From Nocardia sp. NBC_00565 (GTDB lineage Bacteria > Actinomycetota > Actinomycetes > Mycobacteriales > Mycobacteriaceae): a stretch of DNA of 64,000 bases. Within the stretch, counting starts at the first letter, position 1. The number at the start of each line of letters is the position of its first letter. The translations under genes and the position numbers were made by a program. The notes under the pieces were generated by a model. That model was not told the DNA's origin. It searched no databases and saw nothing but the letters and a program-made list of their open reading frames with translations. The stretch is taken from NCBI RefSeq assembly GCF_036345915.1, contig NZ_CP107785.1, positions 3,534,001 to 3,598,000 on the forward strand, in the 5' to 3' direction. Positions 1 through 8,218 of the stretch are shown one piece after another.

Positions 1-1238
1 TTCTTGCGGTCGACGATGTAGAGGAAGCCGTCCTCGTCGAGGCGGCCGATATCACCGGTATGCACCCAGCCGTCGCGCAGCGCCTCGTGATTGCGGGCGG
101 AATCCAAGTAGCCGAGCATCTGGCCCAGTTGTTTCGAACAGACCTCACCCACCTCGCCGACGCGGAGCGGTCGATCATCCTCGTCCTGAATCGTCACCCG
201 CACCTGGAACATCGGCCGACCAGCGGAGGCCAGGCGCTTGATCCAGGTGGCGTCGTCGACGCGGTGCTCGTTCTTGCGCAGGCACGAGATGTATCCCGGC
301 TCGGTGCCCGCATAGGTCTGGATGAAGATCGGGCCGAGCGCGTCCAACGCCTCGCGCAGTCGTTCCGGCGCGATCGGCGCACCGGCGTAGATCATCGTCT
401 GTAGTGACGACAGGTCGTATTCGGTGCGGAGCGGATGATCCAGCAGCAGGTAGATGATGGTCGGGACGACCGCGGTCGCCGTCACACCGTGGCGTTCGAT
501 ATTGGCCAGCAGACCGTCGACATCCAGGCCCGGCAGCATGACGTTCGTGCCGCCGCGCACGAACGTCGGCATCACGAAGATCTGTGTGAAGTGCGTCAAC
601 GGCGCGCCGTGTGCGAACACCTCGCCGAAGCGGATGTCGCCGATCTCCAATCCGGCCGAGATGCTGTACTGCGCCCAGGTGAAGTGCGAGTTCACCACAC
701 CCTTGGGCTCGCCGGTGCTGCCCGAGGTGAACAGCACGTACGCCTCGTCGTCCTCGGACAGCTCGATCTGCGGACGGGTGATCGGCAGACCGCTGAAGAG
801 GTCCCGGTAGTCGAGTGCGTCGTTGGGATTCGACTCGGCGCTGCCGCCGAGCCGGATCAGGTTCTGCAGCTTCGGTAGCGTGTCCCGGATCTCGGCGACG
901 GCATCGTCGAACTGCGCGTGATAGATCAATGTGGTGGCGTCGGTCTGTGCCAGATTCGATCGGAACCCCTCTGCCGCGGACCGCGTCGGCAGTTGCACGA
1001 GTACGCCGCCGGCCGCCCAGATGCCGTGCTGGGTCGGGATGAACTCCAGACAGTTCGGCAGCAGCAGTCCAACGCGCTCACCCTTCTGCACACCGAGGGC
1101 GAGCAGGCCGTTGGCGATTCTGTTTCGCCATTCCCCGAGCTCCCGGTAGGTGATCGACCGTTTACCGTCGATGATCGCGACAGATGCGGAGTAGTAAGTG
1201 CACGCCCGATCCAGGACGTCCGGCAACGTACCCCACAT
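1..1238 (-). CDS. acyl-CoA synthetase (AMP-binding), 3' end outside window
   Basis: Fatty-acid-type CoA ligase that would activate a carboxylic acid through an acyl-AMP. Only the first 412 or so codons are in the window; the C-terminal lid domain lies beyond base 1. Reading back from the ATG at 1238 (MWGTLPDVLDRACTYY) one sees the P-loop FTSGSTGEPKGV near 690-730, the YAGAP and TYAGTEPG segments, and DGWVHTGDIGRLDEDGF with IVDRK at the window edge, all hallmarks of the adenylate-forming family. The start lies 1 base after the TGA of the upstream SnoaL-like gene, so the two are translationally coupled. Substrate cannot be told from sequence; the neighbouring SCP2 and acyl-CoA dehydrogenase genes suggest a lipid or steroid side chain. 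Confidence 0.9.
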   Translation of the reverse strand, partial: MWGTLPDVLDRACTYYSASVAIIDGKRSITYRELGEWRNRIANGLLALGVQKGERVGLLLPNCLEFIPTQHGIWAAGGVLVQLPTRSAAEGFRSNLAQTDATTLIYHAQFDDAVAEIRDTLPKLQNLIRLGGSAESNPNDALDYRDLFSGLPITRPQIELSEDDEAYVLFTSGSTGEPKGVVNSHFTWAQYSISAGLEIGDIRFGEVFAHGAPLTHFTQIFVMPTFVRGGTNVMLPGLDVDGLLANIERHGVTATAVVPTIIYLLLDHPLRTEYDLSSLQTMIYAGAPIAPERLREALDALGPIFIQTYAGTEPGYISCLRKNEHRVDDATWIKRLASAGRPMFQVRVTIQDEDDRPLRVGEVGEVCSKQLGQMLGYLDSARNHEALRDGWVHTGDIGRLDEDGFLYIVDRK

Positions 1239-1239
1239 A

Positions 1240-1743
1240 TCAGGAACCGACGAGAGCGGACGGATCGAAGCCTTCGACCCAGTATTCGGGGGTGATGATC
1301 GGAACGCCGAGCTCCTGCAGGACGGGAGTGTCGTTCCAGTAGGTGGTCTCCCTGGTGATCTTCCCGCCGGCGTCGAGCTGGTGCCAGGTAATGCCCTCGG
1401 TGGTCAGCGTCTTGCCCCGGGTCGGAACGCCGCGGTAGGTGTCCAGGCCCGTGCCGGTCCAGTTCCAGCGGAGCACGACCGCCGGGTTGCCGCCGGTGCC
1501 CGCCAGCGCGAAGCTCTCGAAGACATCGAAGCGGTGGGTGCCGACGCCATTGGTCGAATCGGTGTTCGCGAACGGGGAAAGCCGCGGGGCGAGTTCGTCC
1601 TTGGTGATCGCCGTGGACAGGACGTGGTCGCGGTCCGCATGATCGTCGTACACCAGGTCATCGGCGTACAGATCGAGTGCGGCCGCGGTGTCCGTGGTCA
1701 GCGCCGTGGTCCAGCGGCGAGCGTGTTCTTCGTGCGTGCTCAT
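1240..1743 (-). CDS. SnoaL-like / NTF2-fold protein, second of a pair
   Basis: A 167-residue protein starting MSTHEEHARRWTTALTTD. The N-terminal helix followed by LYADDLVYDDHADRDHV and the later YRGVPTRGKT ... GITWHQLDAGGKI pattern match the SnoaL-like branch of the NTF2 fold, a small cone-shaped barrel used by polyketide cyclases, isomerases and limonene-epoxide-hydrolase-like enzymes. The ATG at 1743 is chosen because it aligns with the N-terminus of the paralogue immediately upstream. The gene sits between that paralogue and the acyl-CoA ligase in one minus-strand operon. The reaction is not predictable; a role in hydration or isomerisation of a ligase-activated substrate is only an inference. 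Confidence 0.75.
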   Translation of the reverse strand: MSTHEEHARRWTTALTTDTAAALDLYADDLVYDDHADRDHVLSTAITKDELAPRLSPFANTDSTNGVGTHRFDVFESFALAGTGGNPAVVLRWNWTGTGLDTYRGVPTRGKTLTTEGITWHQLDAGGKITRETTYWNDTPVLQELGVPIITPEYWVEGFDPSALVGS

Positions 1744-1775
1744 GGTGTTCGAATTCCCTTCGGAGAGTGCGCTGT

Positions 1776-2228
1776 TCAGACGAGGGCGGCCGATTTGGTG
1801 ACCGATCGCGGTTCGATCGGCTGGCCGAGTTCGGCGACCGCGGTGGCGACATCCCACAGGCTCGCCTCTTTGACGATGAGCCCGTCTTCGTTGTAGACGT
1901 GGAAGGTGATGCCACGGCTGCCCGGCACTTTTCCGTTGGCCGGTACGCCGACGAATGCCGTCGCCGTCGGCGCTTCCCAGGTCCACCGGTAAATCGCCGA
2001 CTTCTCGTCGCCGACGACCTCATCGATGCGGAAGTTGTTGATGCCGATGCCGTTCTCGGTGTCCTTGTTCGCATACGGCGCGAACACACGCAGCAGATCG
2101 TCCTTGTTCGTGATCGACTGGCCGAGAATGGGGTCCTCGAAAAGGAATTCATCGGCATAGAGCGCCACAACAGCCTCGGGGCTCTCGCGGAATGCTTTCA
2201 GCCACTTGACGGCAAAGAAATGACTCAT
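1776..2228 (-). CDS. SnoaL-like / NTF2-fold protein, first of a pair
   Basis: A 150-residue protein, MSHFFAVKWLKAFRESPEAV, with VVALYADEFLFEDPI and GVPANGKVPGSRGITFHVY segments parallel to the following gene, so the two are tandem paralogues of the SnoaL/NTF2 superfamily. It is probably the first gene of the minus-strand operon that continues with the second SnoaL-like gene and the acyl-CoA ligase. It is divergent from the MarR gene at 2491; the 262-base gap between them must hold both promoters. No catalytic residues can be assigned with confidence. Confidence 0.75.
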   Translation of the reverse strand: MSHFFAVKWLKAFRESPEAVVALYADEFLFEDPILGQSITNKDDLLRVFAPYANKDTENGIGINNFRIDEVVGDEKSAIYRWTWEAPTATAFVGVPANGKVPGSRGITFHVYNEDGLIVKEASLWDVATAVAELGQPIEPRSVTKSAALV

Positions 2229-2490
2229 GGAAGTTCGCTCTCCCTCGGTTCGTCAGGTACGCATTCAAGGTATTGCGGGGCACTCGGGCGATCGACCTCC
2301 TCTCGGAGGAAAACCACTGCTCTAAGGGGGGATACCGACCCACCACCCCCGCCCCGGCCGCAGGTCAGCGGGCGAACCGGTCACCGGCTCCGGTTTTTCG
2401 CCGGCGTCGGTGCGCTGGGGGCACCAGGTGCCACGGCATGCGGCGGCGCCCGCCGATAGACTCCGTCACCATGTGCGAAGGAGGAGGATC

Positions 2491-3012
2491 GTGACGAAGC
2501 GCGACTCGACGGAGCCGACGCTCGATTCCGATCCCATCGAATTCGTCCGGCAGAACTGGGCGAAGGCAGGCCAGCGACAGACGGAGCAATTCGCCGCGGC
2601 CATTTCGATATTTCGCATGCACCAGCTGATCTCCGCGGAATTCGGGCGCACACTGAAGCCGTACCGCATCAATCGCACGGCCTACCACGTGATGTCGGCG
2701 CTGTTCATGTCCGCCGAAATGACCCGGCCGCTCGGGCAACTCGGCAAGAACGTGATGGTGCATCCCGCGACCCTGACGCTCATCATCGATCAGCTCGAAA
2801 CCCGCGGACTTGTGCGACGCTCCCCGCACCCCACCGACCGGCGAACCACCCTCGCGACGCTGACCGAGGCGGGCGCCCACCTGGTCGGCGAGGCCTCCGC
2901 CGCACTGGCCGACGCGAACTTCGGCTTGGCCGAAACCACCGACGACGACGCGCGCAAGCTCAACGATTCGCTGCGGCGTGCGCGGAAGTCCCTCGACGAC
3001 ACAATCGAGTAG
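2491..3012 (+). CDS. MarR-family transcriptional regulator
   Basis: A 173-residue regulator starting at GTG 2491 (VTKRDSTEPTLDSDPIEF), preceded by a strong GGAGGAGG ribosome site at 2481-2488. Centre and C-terminus show the winged-helix pattern: LGQLGKNVMVHPATLTLIID (helix-turn-helix), then LETRGLVRRSPHPTDRRTT, the diagnostic D-x-R wing of MarR proteins, then a long dimerisation helix. It is divergent from the SnoaL/acyl-CoA ligase operon, so it probably controls that operon and possibly the SCP2/acyl-CoA dehydrogenase genes downstream, with a CoA ester or free acid as ligand (inference). Confidence 0.85.
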   Translation: MTKRDSTEPTLDSDPIEFVRQNWAKAGQRQTEQFAAAISIFRMHQLISAEFGRTLKPYRINRTAYHVMSALFMSAEMTRPLGQLGKNVMVHPATLTLIIDQLETRGLVRRSPHPTDRRTTLATLTEAGAHLVGEASAALADANFGLAETTDDDARKLNDSLRRARKSLDDTIE

Positions 3013-3127
3013 TACGCGCCGTTTCTCCCCCTTCGTTGGTGCTAAATCCCTCTTCCGAGAGGTGTGGGCCCGGTGTCCCGGTTGCCAGACTGAGCTGCGA
3101 CACGCACCGGAAGCAAAGGGTCGTTCT

Positions 3128-3211
3128 ATGAGTGAGCGCAGCGAGCGAACAATCAACACAGCCACATATGTGGTCATGCCGGAGCCGAGCGACAGCGAGG
3201 CGCAGGCATGA
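3128..3211 (+). CDS. possible 27-codon leader ORF overlapping the SCP2-like gene
   Basis: A short frame MSERSERTINTATYVVMPEP ends at 3211, and its ATGA stop overlaps the start of the next gene at 3208. The overlap mirrors the coupling used by real genes in this window. From memory, ATG-GAGCGCAGCGAGC-type openings recur in front of actinobacterial genes and may be a dispersed repeat rather than a peptide gene, so this could equally be a coupled leader or a non-functional repeat. No homologue is recognised. Confidence 0.25.
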   Translation: MSERSERTINTATYVVMPEPSDSEAQA

Positions 3212-3621
3212 GCACATTCGCCAATGCCGACGAGGTCTACACCTACATCGGCGGAATCTTCGACATCGCCACCAAAGAAAAGTCTTTTATCGATGCGACA
3301 GCGGGCACCGGGCTCGTCGTGAAATTGATCCAGACTGATCCGGACGCGGTGATCGTTATCGATTTCCCCGGGCAGAAGGTCACCACCGGAGACGCCGCGC
3401 AGAGCATGGATTCCACTGTGCAACTGCGGATGTCGTCGGATAACAGCAACCGATTCTGGCAGGGGAAGCTCAACTTCACGCTGGCGATGGCGCAGCGGAA
3501 GGTCAAGCTCGACGGCAAGCGTTCGGTGGCGCTGAAACTTCTTCCGCTCACCGCCGGATTGTTCGATGTCTACAAGAAGCTGCTCGTCGACAGCGGCCGC
3601 GAAGATCTGCTGATCCGCTGA
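3208..3621 (+). CDS. SCP2 sterol-transfer-domain-like protein
   Basis: A 137-residue protein starting MSTFANADEVYTYIGGIFDI. The arrangement of a short N-terminal helix, a beta sheet (GLVVKLIQTDPDAVIVIDFP), and a C-terminal stretch ending in LPLTAGLFDVYKKLL resembles stand-alone SCP2 domains, which bind sterols or acyl-CoAs in a hydrophobic tunnel. It lies between a MarR regulator and an acyl-CoA dehydrogenase and probably presents or carries the lipid substrate of the neighbouring enzymes (inference). The overlap at ATGA with a 27-codon frame upstream suggests coupling. Confidence 0.65.
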   Translation: MSTFANADEVYTYIGGIFDIATKEKSFIDATAGTGLVVKLIQTDPDAVIVIDFPGQKVTTGDAAQSMDSTVQLRMSSDNSNRFWQGKLNFTLAMAQRKVKLDGKRSVALKLLPLTAGLFDVYKKLLVDSGREDLLIR

Positions 3622-3667
3622 AACGCAGTTGCCCCCAATACTTCTCACACAGAATCAAGGAGCAGAC

Positions 3668-4906
3668 ATGCTTGATCCCGACCTGACCGATGAAGACTTC
3701 CAGCCGTATTTCGAGAAGGCACAGGACGTTTCGAAGTTCTTTCGCGAAATAGGTCCGAAGTACGACACGGAAAACACCTTCGCGTACCCCTCGATCGAGG
3801 TGTTCAAGAAGTCCGGGCTCGGCGCGCTCCCCGTGCCGAGGGCCTTCGGTGGTCCGGGCGGCAGCCTGCTGCACACCTCGAAGGTGGTCAGCGAACTGTC
3901 CAAGGGCGATTCCGCGATCACCCTGGCCTACAACATGCACTACATCATGGTCGGCATCGCCGGCAGCCTGATGAGCGAGGAGCAGAACAAGTACTGGCTG
4001 GGTCGGGTCGCCGACGGCGATCTCATGTTCGGTCCGTTCTCCGAGCAGCGCGCGGGATTCAGCGGCCTGGCCGATATGAAGGCGGTGCCGCAACCCGGGG
4101 GCGGCTGGCGGCTCTACGGCAAGAAGACCTGGGGCACCCTGTGTGAGGCCGCGGACATCATCACCACCAACGCGACCATTACCGACGCCGAGGGCAATCT
4201 GCCCGAGGACTTCCAGGAGCGGGTCAACGCCGAAAGCTTCTTCATCGGCGAATTCAAGGTCGACGAGAACGGCCAGGGCGACGGCATCCGGATCGAAAAG
4301 ACCTGGGACGCGCTGGGCATGCACGCCACCGGCACGCAGACCATCCACTTCGAGGGCTACTACGTGCCCGAGGACGGTTTCATCTGCGAATGGCGCTCCG
4401 GCGCGTTCGGTGTGCTGGAGTGGGCCTCGCTGATGTTCGCCAGCATCTATCTCGGCATGCAGTACCGCGTGCTCGAGGAGGCCCGGGCAGTGCTGTCGAA
4501 GAAGACTCTCGGCGCCACCTTCGGCGCGGTCGTCGCGGCGGACACCAAGGTCGCCAACGTCGGTCACATCATCGATGGCATCGGCGATATGGCCTCGCGC
4601 GTCGAGGTCTCCCGGCGGGTGCTCTACCAAACCTGCCAGGAGCTCATCGACGGCAAGGACGACGACTGGCCCATCGAACTGCGCTTCCCCTACATCGGCC
4701 TGGCCAAAACCTTCATCGCCGACAACGTCCTGCACATGACCCGCCACGCGATGAGCCTGGTCGGCGGCTCGTCCTTCCGTAAGGGCACGATCTTCGAACG
4801 CCTCTACCGCGACTCCGCCGCCTCCATGTTCCAACCCCTCAACGGCGACCAGTCCCGCACCTACATCGGCGAATACCTGCTCCAGCCGGAAGAGCTCAAC
4901 GACTGA
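3668..4906 (+). CDS. acyl-CoA dehydrogenase family protein
   Basis: A 412-residue flavoprotein (start MLDPDLTDEDFQPYFEKAQD; AGGAG at 3658-3662 precedes the ATG at 3668). It has an N-terminal helical domain, a central beta domain (MFGPFSEQRAGFSGLADMKA, then KKTWGT...), and a C-terminal four-helix domain (VGGSSFRKGTIFERLYRDS), i.e. the acyl-CoA dehydrogenase/oxidase/DszC superfamily. The motifs are divergent from classical fatty acyl-CoA dehydrogenases; the usual catalytic Glu is not obvious, so an oxidase, monooxygenase or steroid-side-chain role is possible. Its 3' end is 16 bases from the left end of the IS30 element, so any genes once downstream have been cut off from it. Confidence 0.85.
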   Translation: MLDPDLTDEDFQPYFEKAQDVSKFFREIGPKYDTENTFAYPSIEVFKKSGLGALPVPRAFGGPGGSLLHTSKVVSELSKGDSAITLAYNMHYIMVGIAGSLMSEEQNKYWLGRVADGDLMFGPFSEQRAGFSGLADMKAVPQPGGGWRLYGKKTWGTLCEAADIITTNATITDAEGNLPEDFQERVNAESFFIGEFKVDENGQGDGIRIEKTWDALGMHATGTQTIHFEGYYVPEDGFICEWRSGAFGVLEWASLMFASIYLGMQYRVLEEARAVLSKKTLGATFGAVVAADTKVANVGHIIDGIGDMASRVEVSRRVLYQTCQELIDGKDDDWPIELRFPYIGLAKTFIADNVLHMTRHAMSLVGGSSFRKGTIFERLYRDSAASMFQPLNGDQSRTYIGEYLLQPEELND

Positions 4907-4956
4907 CCCGGGTCGATCACACCAAAGGAACCCCCGGCCTAGATCTTGGGTTCACG

Positions 4957-4998
4957 CGATCGTCGCAACACTCTCGATTTGAGAGGTTGCGGCGATCG
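4957..4998. promoter_or_regulatory. inverted repeat overlapping the IS30 transposase start codon
   Basis: CGATCG-T-CGCAAC at 4957-4969 pairs with GTTGCG-G-CGATCG at 4986-4998, with further pairing inside the loop (CTC/GAG). The first base of the GTG start codon is the last base of the right arm. In mRNA the hairpin would lie just 5' of and touching the start site, a common way for insertion sequences to hold down transposase synthesis, especially from transcripts entering from outside. The pairing is visible; the function is inferred. Confidence 0.5.
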
Positions 4999-6104
4999 TG
5001 TCGTTTCAGGAGGATTTGGCCCGGTTCGGTGACCAGTTGGCGCGGCTGGTGGATTCCGGTGTGCCGGTGAAGGATGCGGCGTTGGCGCTGGGGATGACCC
5101 GGCAGCGCTGTTATGCGATTTTGCGGGCGAGGGGCTGCGGTGCGGGCAAGACTCGACGGGCTCGCCGAACTGTGGATTCGCAGGTGATCCGGTCGGTGTT
5201 CGAGTCGAGCGGGTCGGTGAATCAGGCAGCCAAGGCGGCGGGGGTGTCGTATTCGGTCGCCCGCCGGATCTTGGTCGAGGCGGGACTGGTCGGTGCGGGC
5301 AAGAGGGCGCACGGCAAACCGGAGGCTAAAGCGCGGTTCCTCGAACTGGTCGAGGCCGGCTGGTCGACCGTGCGTGCTGCTCGCGAGGTCGGCGTGCATG
5401 AACGCACCGGCCAGGACTGGCGTGGTGGAGTACGCCGGGTCCACCACGGCGGCACCAACGCACGGATTCACCCCGACGGAACGGTCGTGGACTATGCGAC
5501 CGGGACCCGCTACACATCTGCGGTGACCAAGATCAGCAATGGTGCGCCCGCGGCGATCAGCGACCGCTATTTGTCGCTGCGAGATCGGCTGGCGATCGCG
5601 GACGGCCTCGTGGTCGGGCAGTCGTTGACCCAGATCGCCGCCGGGATCGGCAAGCACACCTCAACGGTGTCGCGTGAGGTCCGCGCACACCGGATCGATG
5701 GGCTTTACCTGCCCTATCAGGCTGATCAAGCCGCCGCGAGCGACCGGGCACGACCGAAGCAGTCCAAACTGGTCCTCAACCACGCCTTGCGGGAGGTGGT
5801 GGGTGAGGGTTTGTCGAAGCGGTATTCGCCCGAACAGATCTCCCACCGCCTGCGCAGGGACTTCCCCGACGACGAGAGTATGCGGGTGAGCCACGAAACG
5901 ATCTATCAGGCACTGTATTTTCAGGCCCGCGGCGGGCTGAAACGCGAAGTGGCCCAAGCCCTTCGGACGGGCCGGACCAGACGTATGCCACGCCGTGCAC
6001 CCGATCAGCGCACCCGCCGGTTCGTCGATGAGATGATCATGATCAGCGACCGGCCCGCCCAAGTCGAAGACCGTGCGGTGCCCGGCAACTGGGAAGGTGA
6101 CCTG
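4998..6104 (+). CDS. IS30-family transposase, exon 1 (N-terminal 369 codons)
   Basis: Exon 1 begins at GTG 4998 (MSFQEDLARFGDQLARLV) and runs 369 codons to ...NWEGDL, where the group II intron starts. It carries two N-terminal helix-turn-helix-like segments (near residues 20-45 and 65-90), then the IS30 signature helix-turn-helix LTQIAAGIGKHTSTVSREV, the SPEQISHRLRRDFPDD segment, and the start of the DDE domain, PGNWEGD, whose Asp368 is the first catalytic residue. Unspliced reading continues into the intron and stops at 6176, giving a 392-residue protein lacking the other two catalytic residues. Spliced to 8283-8720, the full product is 514 residues and appears intact. Confidence 0.9.
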
Positions 6105-6416
6105 GTGCGCCACGAGGCGCTGTTGAACCGAGTGGAGGTGAAAGACCTGCACCGTTGTGCTGTCGCAGCAGCATAACGAAGCTGGGGGCAACCCGAACCG
6201 GGAGACGCCGGGGAGGGTGGCAAGCAGCCCCGACAACGACGGGACGGACCAGTACTACCGGATGGTTCGGGTCCGGCAAGCATGAGGAGAAGGTGTACGC
6301 GAGGAACCAGTGTTCTAACGCCTCTCAAGTCTCCCGCCAGCTCCAAACCCGGTGGATTCGGGCTGGTCTGCGATGCGCACCAACACCTTCCGGCGTTGGG
6401 AACTCCGGGGTCGGTT

Positions 6417-6422
6417 TAGGTC
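6417..6422 (+). other. candidate exon-binding site 1 (EBS1) of the group II intron
   Basis: UAGGUC pairs with the last six exon bases GACCUG (6099-6104) with one G-U at the end, and pairing can extend to nine positions (UAGGUCGUC with GGUGACCUG) using further G-U pairs. It lies in the 5' part of the intron where domain I is expected. This was found by eye; the surrounding stem-loop was not folded, so another site is possible. Confidence 0.35.
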
Positions 6423-6655
6423 GTCGGCCCCGGAGGCCACGGTGAAGGCCTGCGGCGTAGCCGTGGCGATATCGCAGGGGCATAGCTGGGCACCTCACTC
6501 CTCGAGCGGTTAGCAGTGAACGTGGGAACCACCGCGAGGCTCCCGAGTATCGGCCTCTTCCCGAGGTCTGTAGTTCGGGTTGACGCGTCGTCTGTCGATG
6601 GCCACGCGGTGGGGCGGAGGGGCCGTAGTAGTCCGAGCGAGGGAAAGCCTCGTGC

Positions 6656-8167
6656 ATGGCGAAGGGCCCCAGCGGAATTGATGCAGTGAGCACGACACGA
6701 ACGGAGGCACTGGTGAATACCGGTGAGCTGTCATGGCCCGATCCCGATCGGGCGGCATGGCGGGTACGACAGATGCAATGCAAGCTGCACCACTGGGCGG
6801 TCGAGGATTCCGGCCGCCTCTTCGATGACGTGTTCAACCTCGTCTATCACCCGGATTTCCTCACCGTCGCGTGGGGCCGGGTGCAGGGGAACAAAGGTGC
6901 CCGCTCGGCCGGTGTCGATGGGCTGGCACCGGCGTCGATCGTCGGGGATGGCGAGATCGTGGCGTTCCTGGGTCAGGTCCGAGAGCAGGTGAAGACTCGG
7001 ACGTTTGCTCCACTTCCGGTGCGGGAGAGACTTATTCCCAAACCGGGTAGTAGCAAGCTCAGGCGACTCGGTATCCCCACCGCGATGGACCGCACGGTGC
7101 AGGCATCGTTGTTGCTGGTGTTGGAGCCGATCTTCGAGGCGGACTTCGAACCGGTCTCCTACGGTTTCCGCCCGAGGCGTCGCGCTCAGGACGCGATCGC
7201 CGAGATTCACGCACTCGGGACCCGAAGCTATCACTGGGTTTTCGAGGCCGACATCGCTGCGTGTTTCGACGAGCTGGCCCATCCGGCAATCATGGATCGG
7301 GTCCGCACTCGGATCGCCGATAAGCGTGTCCTGGCCCTGATCAAGGCGTTTCTGAAGGCGGGCATCATGTCCGGTGACGGGATGGTCAGGAACTCCGATA
7401 CCGGCACACCCCAGGGCGGCATACTCTCACCCTTGCTGGCCAACATCGCTCTGACGGTGTTGGACGCGCATTTCGTCGCGAAATGGGAGGCCCACACGAC
7501 TTCCTATCGGCGGGAGGCGCACCGCAAACGCGGCGGGGCCACCTATCGAATCGTCCGCTACGCGGACGATTTCGTGATCATGGTGGCCGGGGCCAAAGCA
7601 CACGCGGACGCGTTATGGGACGAAGTCGCGCAGGTTATCGCCCCGTTGGGGCTGAACCTGTCTGTCGGGAAGTCCCGGGTATGTCATCTCGACGAGGGGT
7701 TCGATTTCCTCGGGTTCCGCATCCAACGGCGCCGGAGGAAGGGAACCACCAAGATGAGCGTTTACACCTATCCGTCGAAGAAGGCGTTACTTTCAATCAC
7801 GGCAAAGGTGCGGGCACTCACGAAGAAGGCACGTCATCATGGCCTCGCTGACCTGCTCGGACGCCTCAACCCGGTGCTCCGAGGATGGTGTGCGTATTTT
7901 CGCCACGGTGTGTCGAAAGCGACGTTCGGGTATCTCGATTCCTTCGCCTGGCATCGAATCACCCAATGGTTGCTCAAGCGACACAAGCGAATCACGTGGG
8001 CGGAACTCTATCGGCGTTTCCTGACCGGCAGGCCAGGAAACCGTCCGGCAGTGGACGGGATCATCATGTTCGACACCACCACCGTCGCGGTCACCCGCTA
8101 TCGGTGGCGAGCGAACAACATCCCCACACCCTGGTCCAGCACCGCGGGGGCCGCGGTTCCCGCATAG
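6656..8167 (+). CDS. ltrA: group II intron reverse transcriptase/maturase
   Basis: A 503-residue intron-encoded protein that would bind the intron RNA, assist splicing and carry out target-primed reverse transcription. RT blocks are in order: IPKPGSSKLRRLGIPTAMDR (about 127-146), SYGFRPRRRAQDAI, FEADIAACFD (about 197-205, first catalytic Asp), GTPQGGILSPLLANI, and YADD at residues 302-305, then GKSR and FLGF. The maturase X domain contains LRGWCAYFRHG. No HNH endonuclease (no Cys pairs) follows it, so mobility would rely on nascent DNA strands. ATG 6656 follows GAGGGAAAG; GTG 6689 is an alternative start. The reading frame is intact and stops 16 bases before domain V. Confidence 0.93.
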   Translation: MAKGPSGIDAVSTTRTEALVNTGELSWPDPDRAAWRVRQMQCKLHHWAVEDSGRLFDDVFNLVYHPDFLTVAWGRVQGNKGARSAGVDGLAPASIVGDGEIVAFLGQVREQVKTRTFAPLPVRERLIPKPGSSKLRRLGIPTAMDRTVQASLLLVLEPIFEADFEPVSYGFRPRRRAQDAIAEIHALGTRSYHWVFEADIAACFDELAHPAIMDRVRTRIADKRVLALIKAFLKAGIMSGDGMVRNSDTGTPQGGILSPLLANIALTVLDAHFVAKWEAHTTSYRREAHRKRGGATYRIVRYADDFVIMVAGAKAHADALWDEVAQVIAPLGLNLSVGKSRVCHLDEGFDFLGFRIQRRRRKGTTKMSVYTYPSKKALLSITAKVRALTKKARHHGLADLLGRLNPVLRGWCAYFRHGVSKATFGYLDSFAWHRITQWLLKRHKRITWAELYRRFLTGRPGNRPAVDGIIMFDTTTVAVTRYRWRANNIPTPWSSTAGAAVPA

Positions 8168-8182
8168 CAGTGGCAGTCCGTG

Positions 8183-8218
8183 GAGCGCCGGATGCGATGA
8201 GAGTCGCACGTCCGGTGC
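8183..8218 (+). ncRNA. group II intron domain V catalytic hairpin
   Basis: GAGCGCCGGA...TCCGGTGC form the lower stem, a two-base CG bulge sits on the 3' side, and TGCGAT-GAGA-GTCGCA forms the upper stem with a GNRA tetraloop. The AGC triad is present. This is the diagnostic, catalytically essential domain V. A domain VI hairpin follows (about 8223-8275) and the intron ends at 8282. Confidence 0.9.

Noticed and set aside
2365..3648. 427-codon minus-strand open frame opposite the MarR and SCP2-like genes
   Set aside because: Spans two genes and their intergenic gap on the other strand; high-GC antisense artefact.
3548..4834. 428-codon minus-strand open frame opposite the acyl-CoA dehydrogenase
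   Set aside because: It mirrors codons of the dehydrogenase; the amino acid mix has no family resemblance, while the plus strand has clear motifs.
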